The notes under the pieces were generated by a model. The model was not told where the DNA came from. It ran no database searches and saw only the letters and a program-made list of their open reading frames with translations. The translations under genes and the position numbers were made by a program. Below, in pieces: positions 1 through 7,290 of a stretch of DNA of 64,000 nt (positions are counted from its first letter, which is position 1; the number at the start of each line of letters is the position of its first letter). The DNA is taken from assembly GCA_018052705.1 (NCBI GenBank), contig JAGPMW010000001.1:1-64000 (forward strand), written 5' to 3'. This DNA comes from Selenomonas sp. Lineage in GTDB: Bacteria > Bacillota > Negativicutes > Selenomonadales > Selenomonadaceae.

Positions 1-200
1 CAGAACAGGAACTGAGTTCTATGATTCATAGCTATATCTCATATTACAACAGTCGCCGCGTGCAGCGTAATCTTGGCATTCTCACACCGCTGGAAAAGTA
101 TAATGCGTTTTTGGCTGCATGAAAAAATAGCCAGAGGGCAAGCCTCTGACTGCAAAAAATCTTATTTTATTTCTTTGTCTACTTGACGGGGAGCGGTTCA
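1..200 (+). mobile_element. IS3-family insertion sequence, right end only
   Basis: The window opens inside an insertion sequence. The last codons of an IS3/IS150-type transposase are readable at 3-122, followed by a short hairpin (CAGAGG/CCTCTG, about 133-148) and a terminal repeat at about 176-200 that ends in GAGCGGTTCA, so the element ends in TCA as IS3-family ends do (TGA...TCA). The left end is outside the window, so completeness cannot be judged. Confidence 0.75.
3..122 (+). CDS. IS3-family transposase (OrfB), C-terminal fragment
   Basis: Reading frame 3 gives 39 residues ending at a TGA at 120-122. The peptide contains YISYYNSRRVQRNLGILTP, the typical end of the rve/DDE integrase domain of IS3-family OrfB (tract YNxxRxQxxLGxxTPxE). 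The family catalyses copy-and-paste transposition through a circular intermediate. Only the last part is visible because the gene begins outside the window. The frame is open to the edge and followed by a recognisable IS terminal repeat, so this is likely the true end of an IS copy rather than a random fragment. Confidence 0.8.
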   Translation, partial: EQELSSMIHSYISYYNSRRVQRNLGILTPLEKYNAFLAA

Positions 201-306
201 TTTTTACCATGGGGCTGATTTACATAAAACTATAAAATTTCTTTTGAAATGATGAGGGCAGCCGGCACTTTAATGAACGCTTCAATCTTTACTTATCGTT
301 CATTTC

Positions 307-1701
307 TTACTCTGTTTCTAATTCTGATTCCTCATTGGCAACAGATTCCACACGTTTGTGAATCCCAAGTGCATAATAAGCAACCATAACTGCAATACAA
401 AATACACCGCCAACCATGAGTGATAATCTGGTACTATCGTTGAAACACATTCCAATCAGTACAAGCACTAGGAAGATCAATACAAAATAGTTGCTGTATG
501 GATACAGGATGGATTTAAATGGATGGCTGGCCATTTCTTCCTTATGCGCTTTACGGAACCGGAATTGGCTGAAGCATAGAACAAACCACGGGAACATGCC
601 CGGCAAGATACTGGCGCTATAGATATAGACAAACAGTTTAGAATCTGGATACATGTAGTTAAAAAACACACCAATCAGCAAGCACAGCAAAGTGAGTTTT
701 AATGCATTTGAAGGAACGCCGCCTTTGGACAAATGTGACAGGAATTTAGGAGCTTGTCCGTTGCTCGAAAGCGTATACAGCATGCGGCTGCAGCTATAGA
801 TTCCACTATTGCAGCCGGAAATAGCTGCCGTCAGGACAACAAAATTAATAATGCCAGCAGCGGCTGTGATACCAATTTTTGAAAAGGTAAGTACAAACGG
901 ACTGCCTAAGGTAGAAATCTGATCCCACGGGAATAACGTCGTGATAACAAAAATTGCGCCGATATAGAAAATAAGAATACGCCATATAATATTTTTTGTG
1001 GCCTTGCGCAAGGTTTTCTTCGGATTCTGAGCTTCACCGGCCGTAATACCAATCAGTTCTACGCCCTGATAAGAGGCAGTAACCAGACATAGCGCAAATA
1101 GGAAACCTTGCCAGCCGCCAGCAAAAAAGCCGCCATGTGCAGTAAGGTTGTCAAGGCCAATCGGAATCCCATTGTTGCCAATTCCGGTAAAAATAAGTGC
1201 AAATCCGATAACAAGCATGACAACAATGGTCATTACCTTGATAAGAGCAAACCAAAATTCAAACTCACCATAATATTTTACAGAGGCTAAATTGGCTAAA
1301 GCAATTACACCAACGCCAATCAGGGCTGGAATCCAGGAAGGAATACCTGGCAGCCAATAATTCACATAAATACCGATTGCTGTAACCTCAGACATGCCAA
1401 CTGTAATCCACATGAACCAGTAAGCCCAGGCAGTCAAATATCCAGCCCATGGGCCGAGATATTTATTTGCATAATTAGCAAAGGAACCTGAAACTGGTTC
1501 AATATAAAGCATTTCTCCCATAATACGCATTACAAAGAACATAACTATTCCAGCCAGCGCATACGCCAACAAAACAGATGGCCCGGCCCATTTGATGGTG
1601 CTGGCAGATCCCATGAACAAACCAACACCAATTGTTCCACCAAGAGCGATCAGCTCGATATGTCGAGCCTTCAAGCCACGCTGCAATTTATTTTCTTCCA
1701 T
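307..1701 (-). CDS. Amino-acid permease, APC superfamily (AAT/CycA-like)
   Basis: This is a 464-aa polytopic membrane protein with about 12 hydrophobic segments. The N-terminus has the signature of the amino acid transporter family: [21 protein letters not shown] followed by [12 protein letters not shown], with GEM and [10 protein letters not shown] in the next segments. Overall it resembles the CycA/AapA/YtnA group, proton symporters for D-serine, D-alanine, glycine or other neutral amino acids; the substrate cannot be fixed from sequence. The ATG at 1701 is preferred because GAAAGGGG lies 8 bases upstream; the in-frame TTG at 1719 overlaps that site. It is monocistronic. Confidence 0.85.
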   Translation of the reverse strand: MEENKLQRGLKARHIELIALGGTIGVGLFMGSASTIKWAGPSVLLAYALAGIVMFFVMRIMGEMLYIEPVSGSFANYANKYLGPWAGYLTAWAYWFMWITVGMSEVTAIGIYVNYWLPGIPSWIPALIGVGVIALANLASVKYYGEFEFWFALIKVMTIVVMLVIGFALIFTGIGNNGIPIGLDNLTAHGGFFAGGWQGFLFALCLVTASYQGVELIGITAGEAQNPKKTLRKATKNIIWRILIFYIGAIFVITTLFPWDQISTLGSPFVLTFSKIGITAAAGIINFVVLTAAISGCNSGIYSCSRMLYTLSSNGQAPKFLSHLSKGGVPSNALKLTLLCLLIGVFFNYMYPDSKLFVYIYSASILPGMFPWFVLCFSQFRFRKAHKEEMASHPFKSILYPYSNYFVLIFLVLVLIGMCFNDSTRLSLMVGGVFCIAVMVAYYALGIHKRVESVANEESELETE

Positions 1702-1808
1702 AAATAGAGCCCCTTTCAACCCATTACGAATATACCCACTAGGATAGTTTAAATGATATCCTGTAAAAATACAATAGTATATTAAAATTTTAATAAAAAG
1801 AATCAGCA

Positions 1809-1841
1809 GCCACTATGTCTTTTTGTAAAAGACATAGTGGC
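1809..1841. repeat. Perfect 15-bp inverted repeat with 3-nt loop
   Basis: GCCACTATGTCTTTT (1809-1823) is exactly complementary to 1827-1841 across a 3-base loop. It lies about 110 bases upstream of the permease start, between that gene and the kimA terminator. On the minus strand a T5 run follows only about 8 bases after the stem, so it is not a textbook terminator. It could be a leader hairpin, an attenuator or a protein site. Confidence 0.6.
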
Positions 1842-1965
1842 AATTTGTCCACATTTTGCGTATCATAAAGGTTACAATTATCTATAAAACGGAATAAGTG
1901 TCACTAAAAAGCAGGTATGCCCTACTCCCTCGTACCACAAGTTCCAGCTGTCCTTTAGTAAAAAT

Positions 1966-2012
1966 AAAAAGAAGTGAGTAAGTTATTATTGCTAACTTAC
2001 TCACTTCTTTTT
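1966..2012. terminator. Bidirectional intrinsic terminator downstream of kimA
   Basis: A 20-bp perfect stem (1966-1985 with 1993-2012) encloses a 7-nt loop and carries A/T runs at both ends, so it can terminate on either strand. It lies 20 bases beyond the kimA stop codon. Confidence 0.9.
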
Positions 2013-2032
2013 ATATGATATGATTTTCTATC

Positions 2033-3889
2033 TTACTTTTTAAGCTGAAATGGCACGGTGGTCACAATGACATTCTTGCCCGAAAGTATCAGCGTGGCAT
2101 GTAAAATCCAACCAGACTGATTATGCAAAAAACGATGCCACCATTTCTGCGTTTCAAATTCAGGAATCAGAACCGTAATATAATCTTCTGGACGTTTTTT
2201 TTGCGCCTGCTGCTTGATGAATTTCAATAAGGGCCGCATAAGCAGACGATAAGGCGATTGAATGGTAACCAGTGGAACACCCGGGTTCCATTCTTCCCAC
2301 TTTTCCCGAACCCGGACGCCAGCTTCTTCATCGCTGACAATGTTGACCGCCATAATATTATTGCTGATTACCTTGGCATATTTTATAGTTTCATAGACCA
2401 CCCGGGTCGGAGTGGCTACCGGAACAATGACCAGATGGCGGGCTTTCTCCGAGGAAAGTTCCAAGGGAATATGATAGGCTTCCTCCGGAAAATGAAGCTG
2501 TTCGGCAACAGAATCATAATGATGCCGTATTTTCTTAAACAGGCGGACCATTAGCGGGATGAAAAGCAGAATAATCCAGGCACCATATATAAACTTAGTC
2601 ATCGTAATGACAATGACGACGATTCCCGTACACAGCGCACCGAGACCATTGAGTACTGCGCGCATAAGCCAGTAAGACCCGCGTTCCTGTTTCCAATGCA
2701 ATACCATGCTGAACTGCGCTATAGTAAAGGAAATAAATACGCCAATGGCATACAACGAAATCAAATGTTCAATCTGCCCATTGAAAATAATGATTAAAGC
2801 GGCCGACGCTATGGTCAGCAAAAAAATACCATTCGAATAGGTAAGACGTTCGCCGCGCGTAGCAAGGTAACGCGGCAAAAAACCATCGCGGGCAATAATA
2901 GACATAAGTACCGGCAGCCCGTTGTAGGCGGTATTCGCTGCCAGATACAATACAAGCATTGTCGTAATCTGAATGTAATAATAGGCTATCCCGCGCCCAA
3001 AAATATTTTCGGCCAGCTGCGACAAAGCAGTTACATCAAGCCTTGGCATAATATGGTAATGCATAATCAGAAAACTGATGCCCAAGAACATGGCCCCCAG
3101 GATGGTGGCCATCAGGTAAGTCGTACGAATTGCATTGCGGGAAGAAGGCTCCCGGAACATCGGCACGCTGTCGGCAATAGCTTCTATACCAGTCATCGAA
3201 CTACAACCGTTGGCAAAACCGCGTAGAATGAGGAAAATCATCGCCCAATCCAAAGGCTTGGTCGCTAATGATTCAGCAGGAAGAAGTTCAGGCACCAGAA
3301 AGACGGCCTTGTATATCCCAAAAATAATAAGGGCAGCTACCCCCAGCAGAAAAGCATAGGTTGGCAGAACAAAGGCATCAGAAGACTCTCTCACGCCTCG
3401 CAAATTCACCAGCATTAATACGATGAACAATACGGCCAGATCGATTAAAATATTATGCCCTGCCAAAAAAGGAAAAGCTGAAATAATTGCATCGGTTCCC
3501 GCGGTCACGCTAACCGCGGCTGTCAGTACATAATCAGCAAAAACTGCTCCGCCAACAACCAGCGAAGGATTGGTGCCCAAATATTTTTTGGATACAGCAT
3601 AAGCACCACCACCACCAGGATTAGCCTTTGCGACCTGCACATAGGATAATGCGACAATGCACAACAGTAAAAAAACAGATATGGCAACTGGGCCCATATA
3701 ACCATAGGCCATTGCACTCGAAGCACCAACCAGCGTGATGGTGATCTGCTCTGGTCCATAAGCCACGGAGGACAAGGCATCCGATGAAAAAATCGACAGA
3801 GCCTTCCATTTTGGCAGCTTCTCGTGACCAAGTTCACTGGTCAGCAGCGGTTTACCCACCAACAGCCGACGTATATTTTGTATCAACAT
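2033..3889 (-). CDS. kimA: KimA-like high-affinity potassium importer
   Basis: The 618-aa protein has an APC-fold membrane domain of about 12 segments (residues about 30-450) and a C-terminal cytosolic domain. It matches the KimA (YdaO) family: an N-terminal IRRLLVGKPL, the helix-1 stretch SSDALSSVAYGPEQI, and NPGGGGAYAVSKKYLG. The C-terminal region VIVPVATPTRVV...AKVISNNIMAVNI resembles the USP-like domain that binds c-di-AMP in KimA. The protein takes up K+ with protons and is inhibited by c-di-AMP (family knowledge). The ATG at 3889 has AAGAGGTG upstream. A c-di-AMP riboswitch precedes it, so the second messenger probably acts on both synthesis and activity. The gene stands alone. Confidence 0.93.
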   Translation of the reverse strand: MLIQNIRRLLVGKPLLTSELGHEKLPKWKALSIFSSDALSSVAYGPEQITITLVGASSAMAYGYMGPVAISVFLLLCIVALSYVQVAKANPGGGGAYAVSKKYLGTNPSLVVGGAVFADYVLTAAVSVTAGTDAIISAFPFLAGHNILIDLAVLFIVLMLVNLRGVRESSDAFVLPTYAFLLGVAALIIFGIYKAVFLVPELLPAESLATKPLDWAMIFLILRGFANGCSSMTGIEAIADSVPMFREPSSRNAIRTTYLMATILGAMFLGISFLIMHYHIMPRLDVTALSQLAENIFGRGIAYYYIQITTMLVLYLAANTAYNGLPVLMSIIARDGFLPRYLATRGERLTYSNGIFLLTIASAALIIIFNGQIEHLISLYAIGVFISFTIAQFSMVLHWKQERGSYWLMRAVLNGLGALCTGIVVIVITMTKFIYGAWIILLFIPLMVRLFKKIRHHYDSVAEQLHFPEEAYHIPLELSSEKARHLVIVPVATPTRVVYETIKYAKVISNNIMAVNIVSDEEAGVRVREKWEEWNPGVPLVTIQSPYRLLMRPLLKFIKQQAQKKRPEDYITVLIPEFETQKWWHRFLHNQSGWILHATLILSGKNVIVTTVPFQLKK

Positions 3890-3928
3890 GATAAAAACAC
3901 CTCTTGCGAAAATTGAATTTTAGGCAAT

Positions 3929-4075
3929 AAAAAAAGACCTATGGGTGATCCTGTCCCCCCTTATTTTAGCCGCCGAAGTTAGCTGACGGGTAGAATGTTA
4001 AGAGTAAACATTCCTCCTGCAAAGCAGGATTAACCCCAAGAGATTGGTTCCTCCGGTTCATACGAATTAGGCTGT
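3929..4075 (-). promoter_or_regulatory. c-di-AMP riboswitch (ydaO/yuaA class) with expression platform
   Basis: Read on the minus strand, the leader contains the conserved ydaO-class blocks: GGAGGAACCA (4054-4045), GGGGTTAATCCTGC, and CCGTCAGCTAAC (3989-3978). The aptamer spans roughly 4075-3966 and is followed by a T7 run at 3935-3929, suggesting transcription termination; I could not draw an unambiguous terminator stem. In this class c-di-AMP turns expression off. Its position directly before a K+ importer is the usual one. Confidence 0.93.
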
Positions 4076-4082
4076 CTATAAA

Positions 4083-4112
4083 ATTGTAATAGTTATGCAA
4101 CATAATAGTCAA
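4083..4112 (-). promoter_or_regulatory. Sigma-A promoter of the kimA riboswitch transcript
   Basis: TTGACT (-35, 4112-4107) and TACAAT (-10, 4088-4083) are separated by 18 bases on the minus strand. The implied start near 4076 falls just before the riboswitch. Confidence 0.8.
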
Positions 4113-4407
4113 ACGACACAAGCAAATCGTCTGACGGTTATTTATTATACCTTGTTTTACTAAAGATGAAAAGTCGTTTATTCCTCTGTTTTTAGTATTT
4201 TTTTGCAAAAAGCGCCCCTAAACAGCGCCAGCATCTGTTTGATCATATGATTCTTTATGATAAACATGCAATTATATGAATGTAATTGCTCGGGCAGAGC
4301 CGAAATAGATCGATAAAATTCTGCATTATCTGCATTGAAATCTGCGCAATACTCATGATAGAATAAGCGTATTGTGTTCGATCTATTTATTACGGAGTAA
4401 AATCAAT

Positions 4408-5463
4408 ATGTCTTATTTAAAAACCGTGATAATCGCCATTATTGGTGGTATTATCATGACCATTATCCACGCCCCTCTCCCCTGGACATTGGGGCCGATT
4501 GCCGCCGTATCTATTGCCGGAATGATACAGAAGCACCCGCTTCACTGGTCACTAAAAATTCGGAACGTTGCCCTGATCCTGCTCGGCTATGCAATGGGTC
4601 GACCGTTTACAACTGAAACCCTGCAGGCAATTATTTCCCAGCTTCCTTTGATGCTGGCGGCTACGGTAATTACCGTAAGCGCGGGAATATTCACCGGTTG
4701 GCTGATGTATCGAAAAACCGGGATAAATTTTACCAGCTGCTTACTTGGCTGTGTGCCTGGTGGTCTCTCGCAGATGGTCATACTGGCAGCTGAAATCAAA
4801 GATGTGGATCTTACCGCGGTGACCATTATGCAGACTATGCGGATGCTGTCCGTGGTATTCACGATTCCATTTCTCACCATCCATGTATTGTCGAATTCAA
4901 CGGCAGGCAGCAGCGATGCAGCCGGAGCAGCAATGATGGCCGCTGTTTCAATAGACCAGATTATCATTTTTGCGGCCGTCGCCATTACAGGCGCAATTGT
5001 CGGCCGCTTTATCCATTTGCCGACAGCAACCTTATTGGGACCAATACTTACTACAGCCGCCTACATTATTTTATCAGGGACCCAAGCCCCTGAAGTTCCT
5101 ATACATATTCTGAATATCGCGCAGCTTTGTGTTGGTTCCTATATTGGTTCGAGCATCGATCTGCAGAAAATTACAAGCTATCATGGTATGGGGCCAATCC
5201 TTTTTAGTGGCATTTTACTGGTTCTGTTGGTATCTATGGGAACCGGAACCGCCCTTGCCATGCTGACGGGAGAGTCTTTTGCTACCACGTTCCTGAGTAC
5301 AGCTCCGGGCGGTTTGACTGAAATGGGAATCACAGCGTTGGTTGTCGGCGCTAATATCTCAACCATGACCGCATATCAGCTCGTCCGCTTGTTGTTTATC
5401 ATGCTGGTTTTCCCTTATATTGCCAAAGGAATTGTATCGATCTATCGGCGGCAGCAGCCTTGA
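4408..5463 (+). CDS. AbrB-family membrane protein
   Basis: This 351-aa integral membrane protein has about 10 hydrophobic segments arranged as two repeated halves. Each half has the AbrB duplication motif: ALLGCVPGGLSQMV-like residues (LLGCVPGGLSQMVILA) in the first half and STAPGGLTEMGITALVVGA in the second. Family members have been called putative ammonia monooxygenase or AbrB regulators, but they are transporters of unsettled substrate. The ATG at 4408 is chosen because GGAG sits 10 bases upstream; a start at 4372 would have no ribosome site. No terminator is visible before folT, which has its own promoter and riboswitch. Confidence 0.8.
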   Translation: MSYLKTVIIAIIGGIIMTIIHAPLPWTLGPIAAVSIAGMIQKHPLHWSLKIRNVALILLGYAMGRPFTTETLQAIISQLPLMLAATVITVSAGIFTGWLMYRKTGINFTSCLLGCVPGGLSQMVILAAEIKDVDLTAVTIMQTMRMLSVVFTIPFLTIHVLSNSTAGSSDAAGAAMMAAVSIDQIIIFAAVAITGAIVGRFIHLPTATLLGPILTTAAYIILSGTQAPEVPIHILNIAQLCVGSYIGSSIDLQKITSYHGMGPILFSGILLVLLVSMGTGTALAMLTGESFATTFLSTAPGGLTEMGITALVVGANISTMTAYQLVRLLFIMLVFPYIAKGIVSIYRRQQP

Positions 5464-5499
5464 TTTTTATCCGGCCGCTATGGAAAATTGGTAAATTTA

Positions 5500-5508
5500 T
5501 GGTATAAT
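5500..5508 (+). promoter_or_regulatory. Extended -10 promoter of the folT riboswitch transcript
   Basis: TGGTATAAT is a perfect extended -10 (TGn-TATAAT). No good -35 is present, which is acceptable for this class. The predicted start, about 5515, lies shortly before the THF riboswitch. Confidence 0.75.
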
Positions 5509-5533
5509 GAAGCCGTACAGGTGAAAACTTGTA

Positions 5534-5632
5534 AACAGAGTAAGTCGTTGTGCGTTAAGTGCCGGATGGACGGGGAGTTGTCATCCGGACGAAAAGCGAA
5601 AGCTTGCGGTACAGCCACTGCATCCCGCTGTT
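5534..5632 (+). promoter_or_regulatory. Tetrahydrofolate (THF) riboswitch
   Basis: The conserved blocks are in order: CAGAGTA near 5535, GCGTTAAGTG (5552-5561), GGGGAGTTGTC, CGAAAAGCGAAAGC, GCGGTACAGCCACTGCATCC, and a closing CGCTGT that pairs with the opening ACAG. This matches THF riboswitches that precede folT and folE in Firmicutes, where bound folate reduces expression. It lies 80 bases before the folT start. Confidence 0.93.
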
Positions 5633-5649
5633 GCATAGGCGAGAAACAG

Positions 5650-5712
5650 GACCTCTCAATAATGCAGCAACGTGCTGAGGCGTTTAGTGCATTTATTGAG
5701 GAGGTCTTTTTT
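5650..5712 (+). terminator. Expression-platform hairpin: terminator that also hides the folT RBS
   Basis: GACCTCTCAATAATGCA (5650-5666) pairs almost completely with TGCATTTATTGAGGAGGTC (5688-5706), followed by T6 (5707-5712). The 3' arm contains the GAGGAGGT ribosome site of folT. Formation of this stem would therefore both terminate transcription and block translation; the THF aptamer lies just upstream. Confidence 0.8.
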
Positions 5713-6222
5713 GTGCAAAAAATAACAACAAAAACCATTGTATATACAGGGGTATTCACAGCGCTCACCGTGCTTTTATCCTATATATTCTCGATCCGGA
5801 CTACATTCGTCCATATCACCTTTGGGTTCCTGCCAGTTGCCTTATTCGGCGCAATGTTCGGCCCCTGGAAGGCTGGAATTGTAGCTGCACTGGCGGATAT
5901 CATTGGGACAGCAGCTCTCGGGACAAGTATCTTCTTTCCCGGCTTTACCCTGTCATCTTTCCTGACTGGCTGGATTTATGGATATTTCTTCTATCAGCGG
6001 GAAATCTCCTGGAAAACGGCCTGGCTCCCCTTTCTGCTGGTCACCGTTCTGATTCATCTGGGACTGAATACTTTGTGGCTGATGCTGTTCTATCAAAAAG
6101 CGGCCGGAGCGATATTCATAAGCCGATTGTTCAAGAATCTCCTCTGCTACCCACTGGAAATCAGTCTGTTCCTGATGGTATACCGCTCACTGGCCATACT
6201 AATTCCTCATCGGAACAAATAA
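5713..6222 (+). CDS. folT: Folate ECF transporter S component FolT
   Basis: The 169-aa protein has about six membrane helices and fits the substrate-binding S component of energy-coupling factor transporters. Features of the FolT group are the N-terminal TKTIVYTGVFTALTVLLSYIF, the GFLPVALFGAMFGPWKAGIVAALADIIG stretch (split here by family consensus) and FFPGFTLSSFLTGWIYGYFFY. It works with a shared EcfT/EcfA module encoded elsewhere. The GTG at 5713 is chosen because GAGGAGGT lies 7 bases upstream; the frame is open further upstream only because it runs through the riboswitch RNA. Regulation by folate is expected from the THF riboswitch. Confidence 0.93.
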   Translation: MQKITTKTIVYTGVFTALTVLLSYIFSIRTTFVHITFGFLPVALFGAMFGPWKAGIVAALADIIGTAALGTSIFFPGFTLSSFLTGWIYGYFFYQREISWKTAWLPFLLVTVLIHLGLNTLWLMLFYQKAAGAIFISRLFKNLLCYPLEISLFLMVYRSLAILIPHRNK

Positions 6223-6223
6223 T

Positions 6224-6279
6224 AAAAACCGCCTTAGTCTGTGCAACTGGTCCTGGCTGCACAGAACAGGGCGGTTTTC
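6224..6279. terminator. Intrinsic terminator between folT and the LysR gene
   Basis: AAAACCGCC (6225-6233) pairs with GGCGGTTTT (6270-6278), with an inner TGTGCA/TGCACA pairing. A/T runs flank both sides, so it serves the two converging genes. Confidence 0.85.
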
Positions 6280-6296
6280 ATTTGCCGTCGGTATTA

Positions 6297-7160
6297 TCAG
6301 ACCTGAAACAATGCCAGCAGATGCTGTGCAGCTGCCGACAGCGGCTTCTTCTTATCGTGGATAATAGCCCCCGTAGTTGTGATCGCAGTCGGGTTCGTCG
6401 AGTAAAACTGCAGACGTGCATCTGTGGTCAGATGGGCGGCCGAACCCGGCACCAATGCAATCCCCAATCCCTCAGCCGCCCAGGAAAGTAAAGGATAGAT
6501 GTCATCACTAAGACAGAAAATCTGCGGCTCAAAGCCATTTTGATGACAGTTCTGTGTTACCAATGGCAGGTGACGTTCATGAACCAGCAGCGGCTGCCCG
6601 GCCAGCGAGGTAAATTCAACAGCATCTGCGGTGGCAGGAAACCGCCCCTTAGCTGCTGCAACGAGCATCGTTTCTTCCGGCAAAAAGAAGCACTCAAAAT
6701 CGTCCCGAGGAAATGGTTCGCGCACAAAACCAATCTCAATCAGCCCCGCCTGCATGAGATCGATAATCTGCTGCGTACTGCCCTGATGCAGCCGGAACAT
6801 CACCTGCGGATAGCGCTGCTGATACCGGGACAAATGCTGCGGCAGCAGTGCACTGCCATAGGATGCCACTACGCCGATCGAGAGACGGCCACGAAAGCCC
6901 GCAGTGTTCTCCTGAATTTCAGCTTCCGCCCGCTGCTCAATTTCCAGCATCTGCCTCGCCCACCGTTCCAGGATACGTCCACTTTCCGTGAGCTGTACAT
7001 GTTTCCTATTGCGAATCAGCAGTTTTGTTCCGAGTTCTTCTTCCAGCGCTTTCAACTGCTGACTAAGCGGTGGCTGTGTGATGTTGAGCCGTGCTGCCGC
7101 CTTGACAATCAGGCCTTCTTCAACGACCGCCAAAAAATAGCGCAACTGTCGTAATTCCAT
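6297..7160 (-). CDS. LysR-type transcriptional regulator
   Basis: The 287-aa protein starts with a standard LysR winged helix-turn-helix: MELRQLRYFLAVVEEGLIVKA-type helix 1 and AARLNITQPPLSQQLKALEEELG as the recognition segment (residues 20-45). The rest (about 90-285) is a periplasmic-binding-like effector domain, with the RLSIGVVASYGSALLP opening and VREPFPRDDFE typical of the CynR/BenM/AlsR branch. It is divergent from a sodium:solute symporter gene, and a palindrome lies between them, so it probably activates that transporter and represses itself. The effector is unknown. Confidence 0.92.
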   Translation of the reverse strand: MELRQLRYFLAVVEEGLIVKAAARLNITQPPLSQQLKALEEELGTKLLIRNRKHVQLTESGRILERWARQMLEIEQRAEAEIQENTAGFRGRLSIGVVASYGSALLPQHLSRYQQRYPQVMFRLHQGSTQQIIDLMQAGLIEIGFVREPFPRDDFECFFLPEETMLVAAAKGRFPATADAVEFTSLAGQPLLVHERHLPLVTQNCHQNGFEPQIFCLSDDIYPLLSWAAEGLGIALVPGSAAHLTTDARLQFYSTNPTAITTTGAIIHDKKKPLSAAAQHLLALFQV

Positions 7161-7177
7161 TTCGATCCCCCTGTATT

Positions 7178-7196
7178 ATATTCGTATATCGAATAT
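7178..7196. promoter_or_regulatory. Candidate LysR operator (dyad with T-N11-A core)
   Basis: ATATTCG-TATAT-CGAATAT is a perfect 7+5+7 dyad in the divergent LysR/symporter intergenic space, 18 bases from the LysR start codon. Its form fits the interrupted dyads bound by LysR proteins. Confidence 0.65.
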
Positions 7197-7290
7197 TTAT
7201 CTAAGGAAATAAATATTTTATGTATATATACATTTCTGCTATAATTTTACTTGTTATTGTATTCTATGTCAACGGAGGTGTGCTTTCATA

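Noticed and set aside
4372-4407. 12-residue N-terminal extension of the AbrB-family protein
   Set aside because: There is no ribosome site before 4372, while GGAG lies at a proper distance before the ATG at 4408.
5488-5712. N-terminal extension of FolT reading through the leader
   Set aside because: The codons run through the THF riboswitch and its terminator-like hairpin. The GTG at 5713 has the ribosome site and gives a FolT of normal length.
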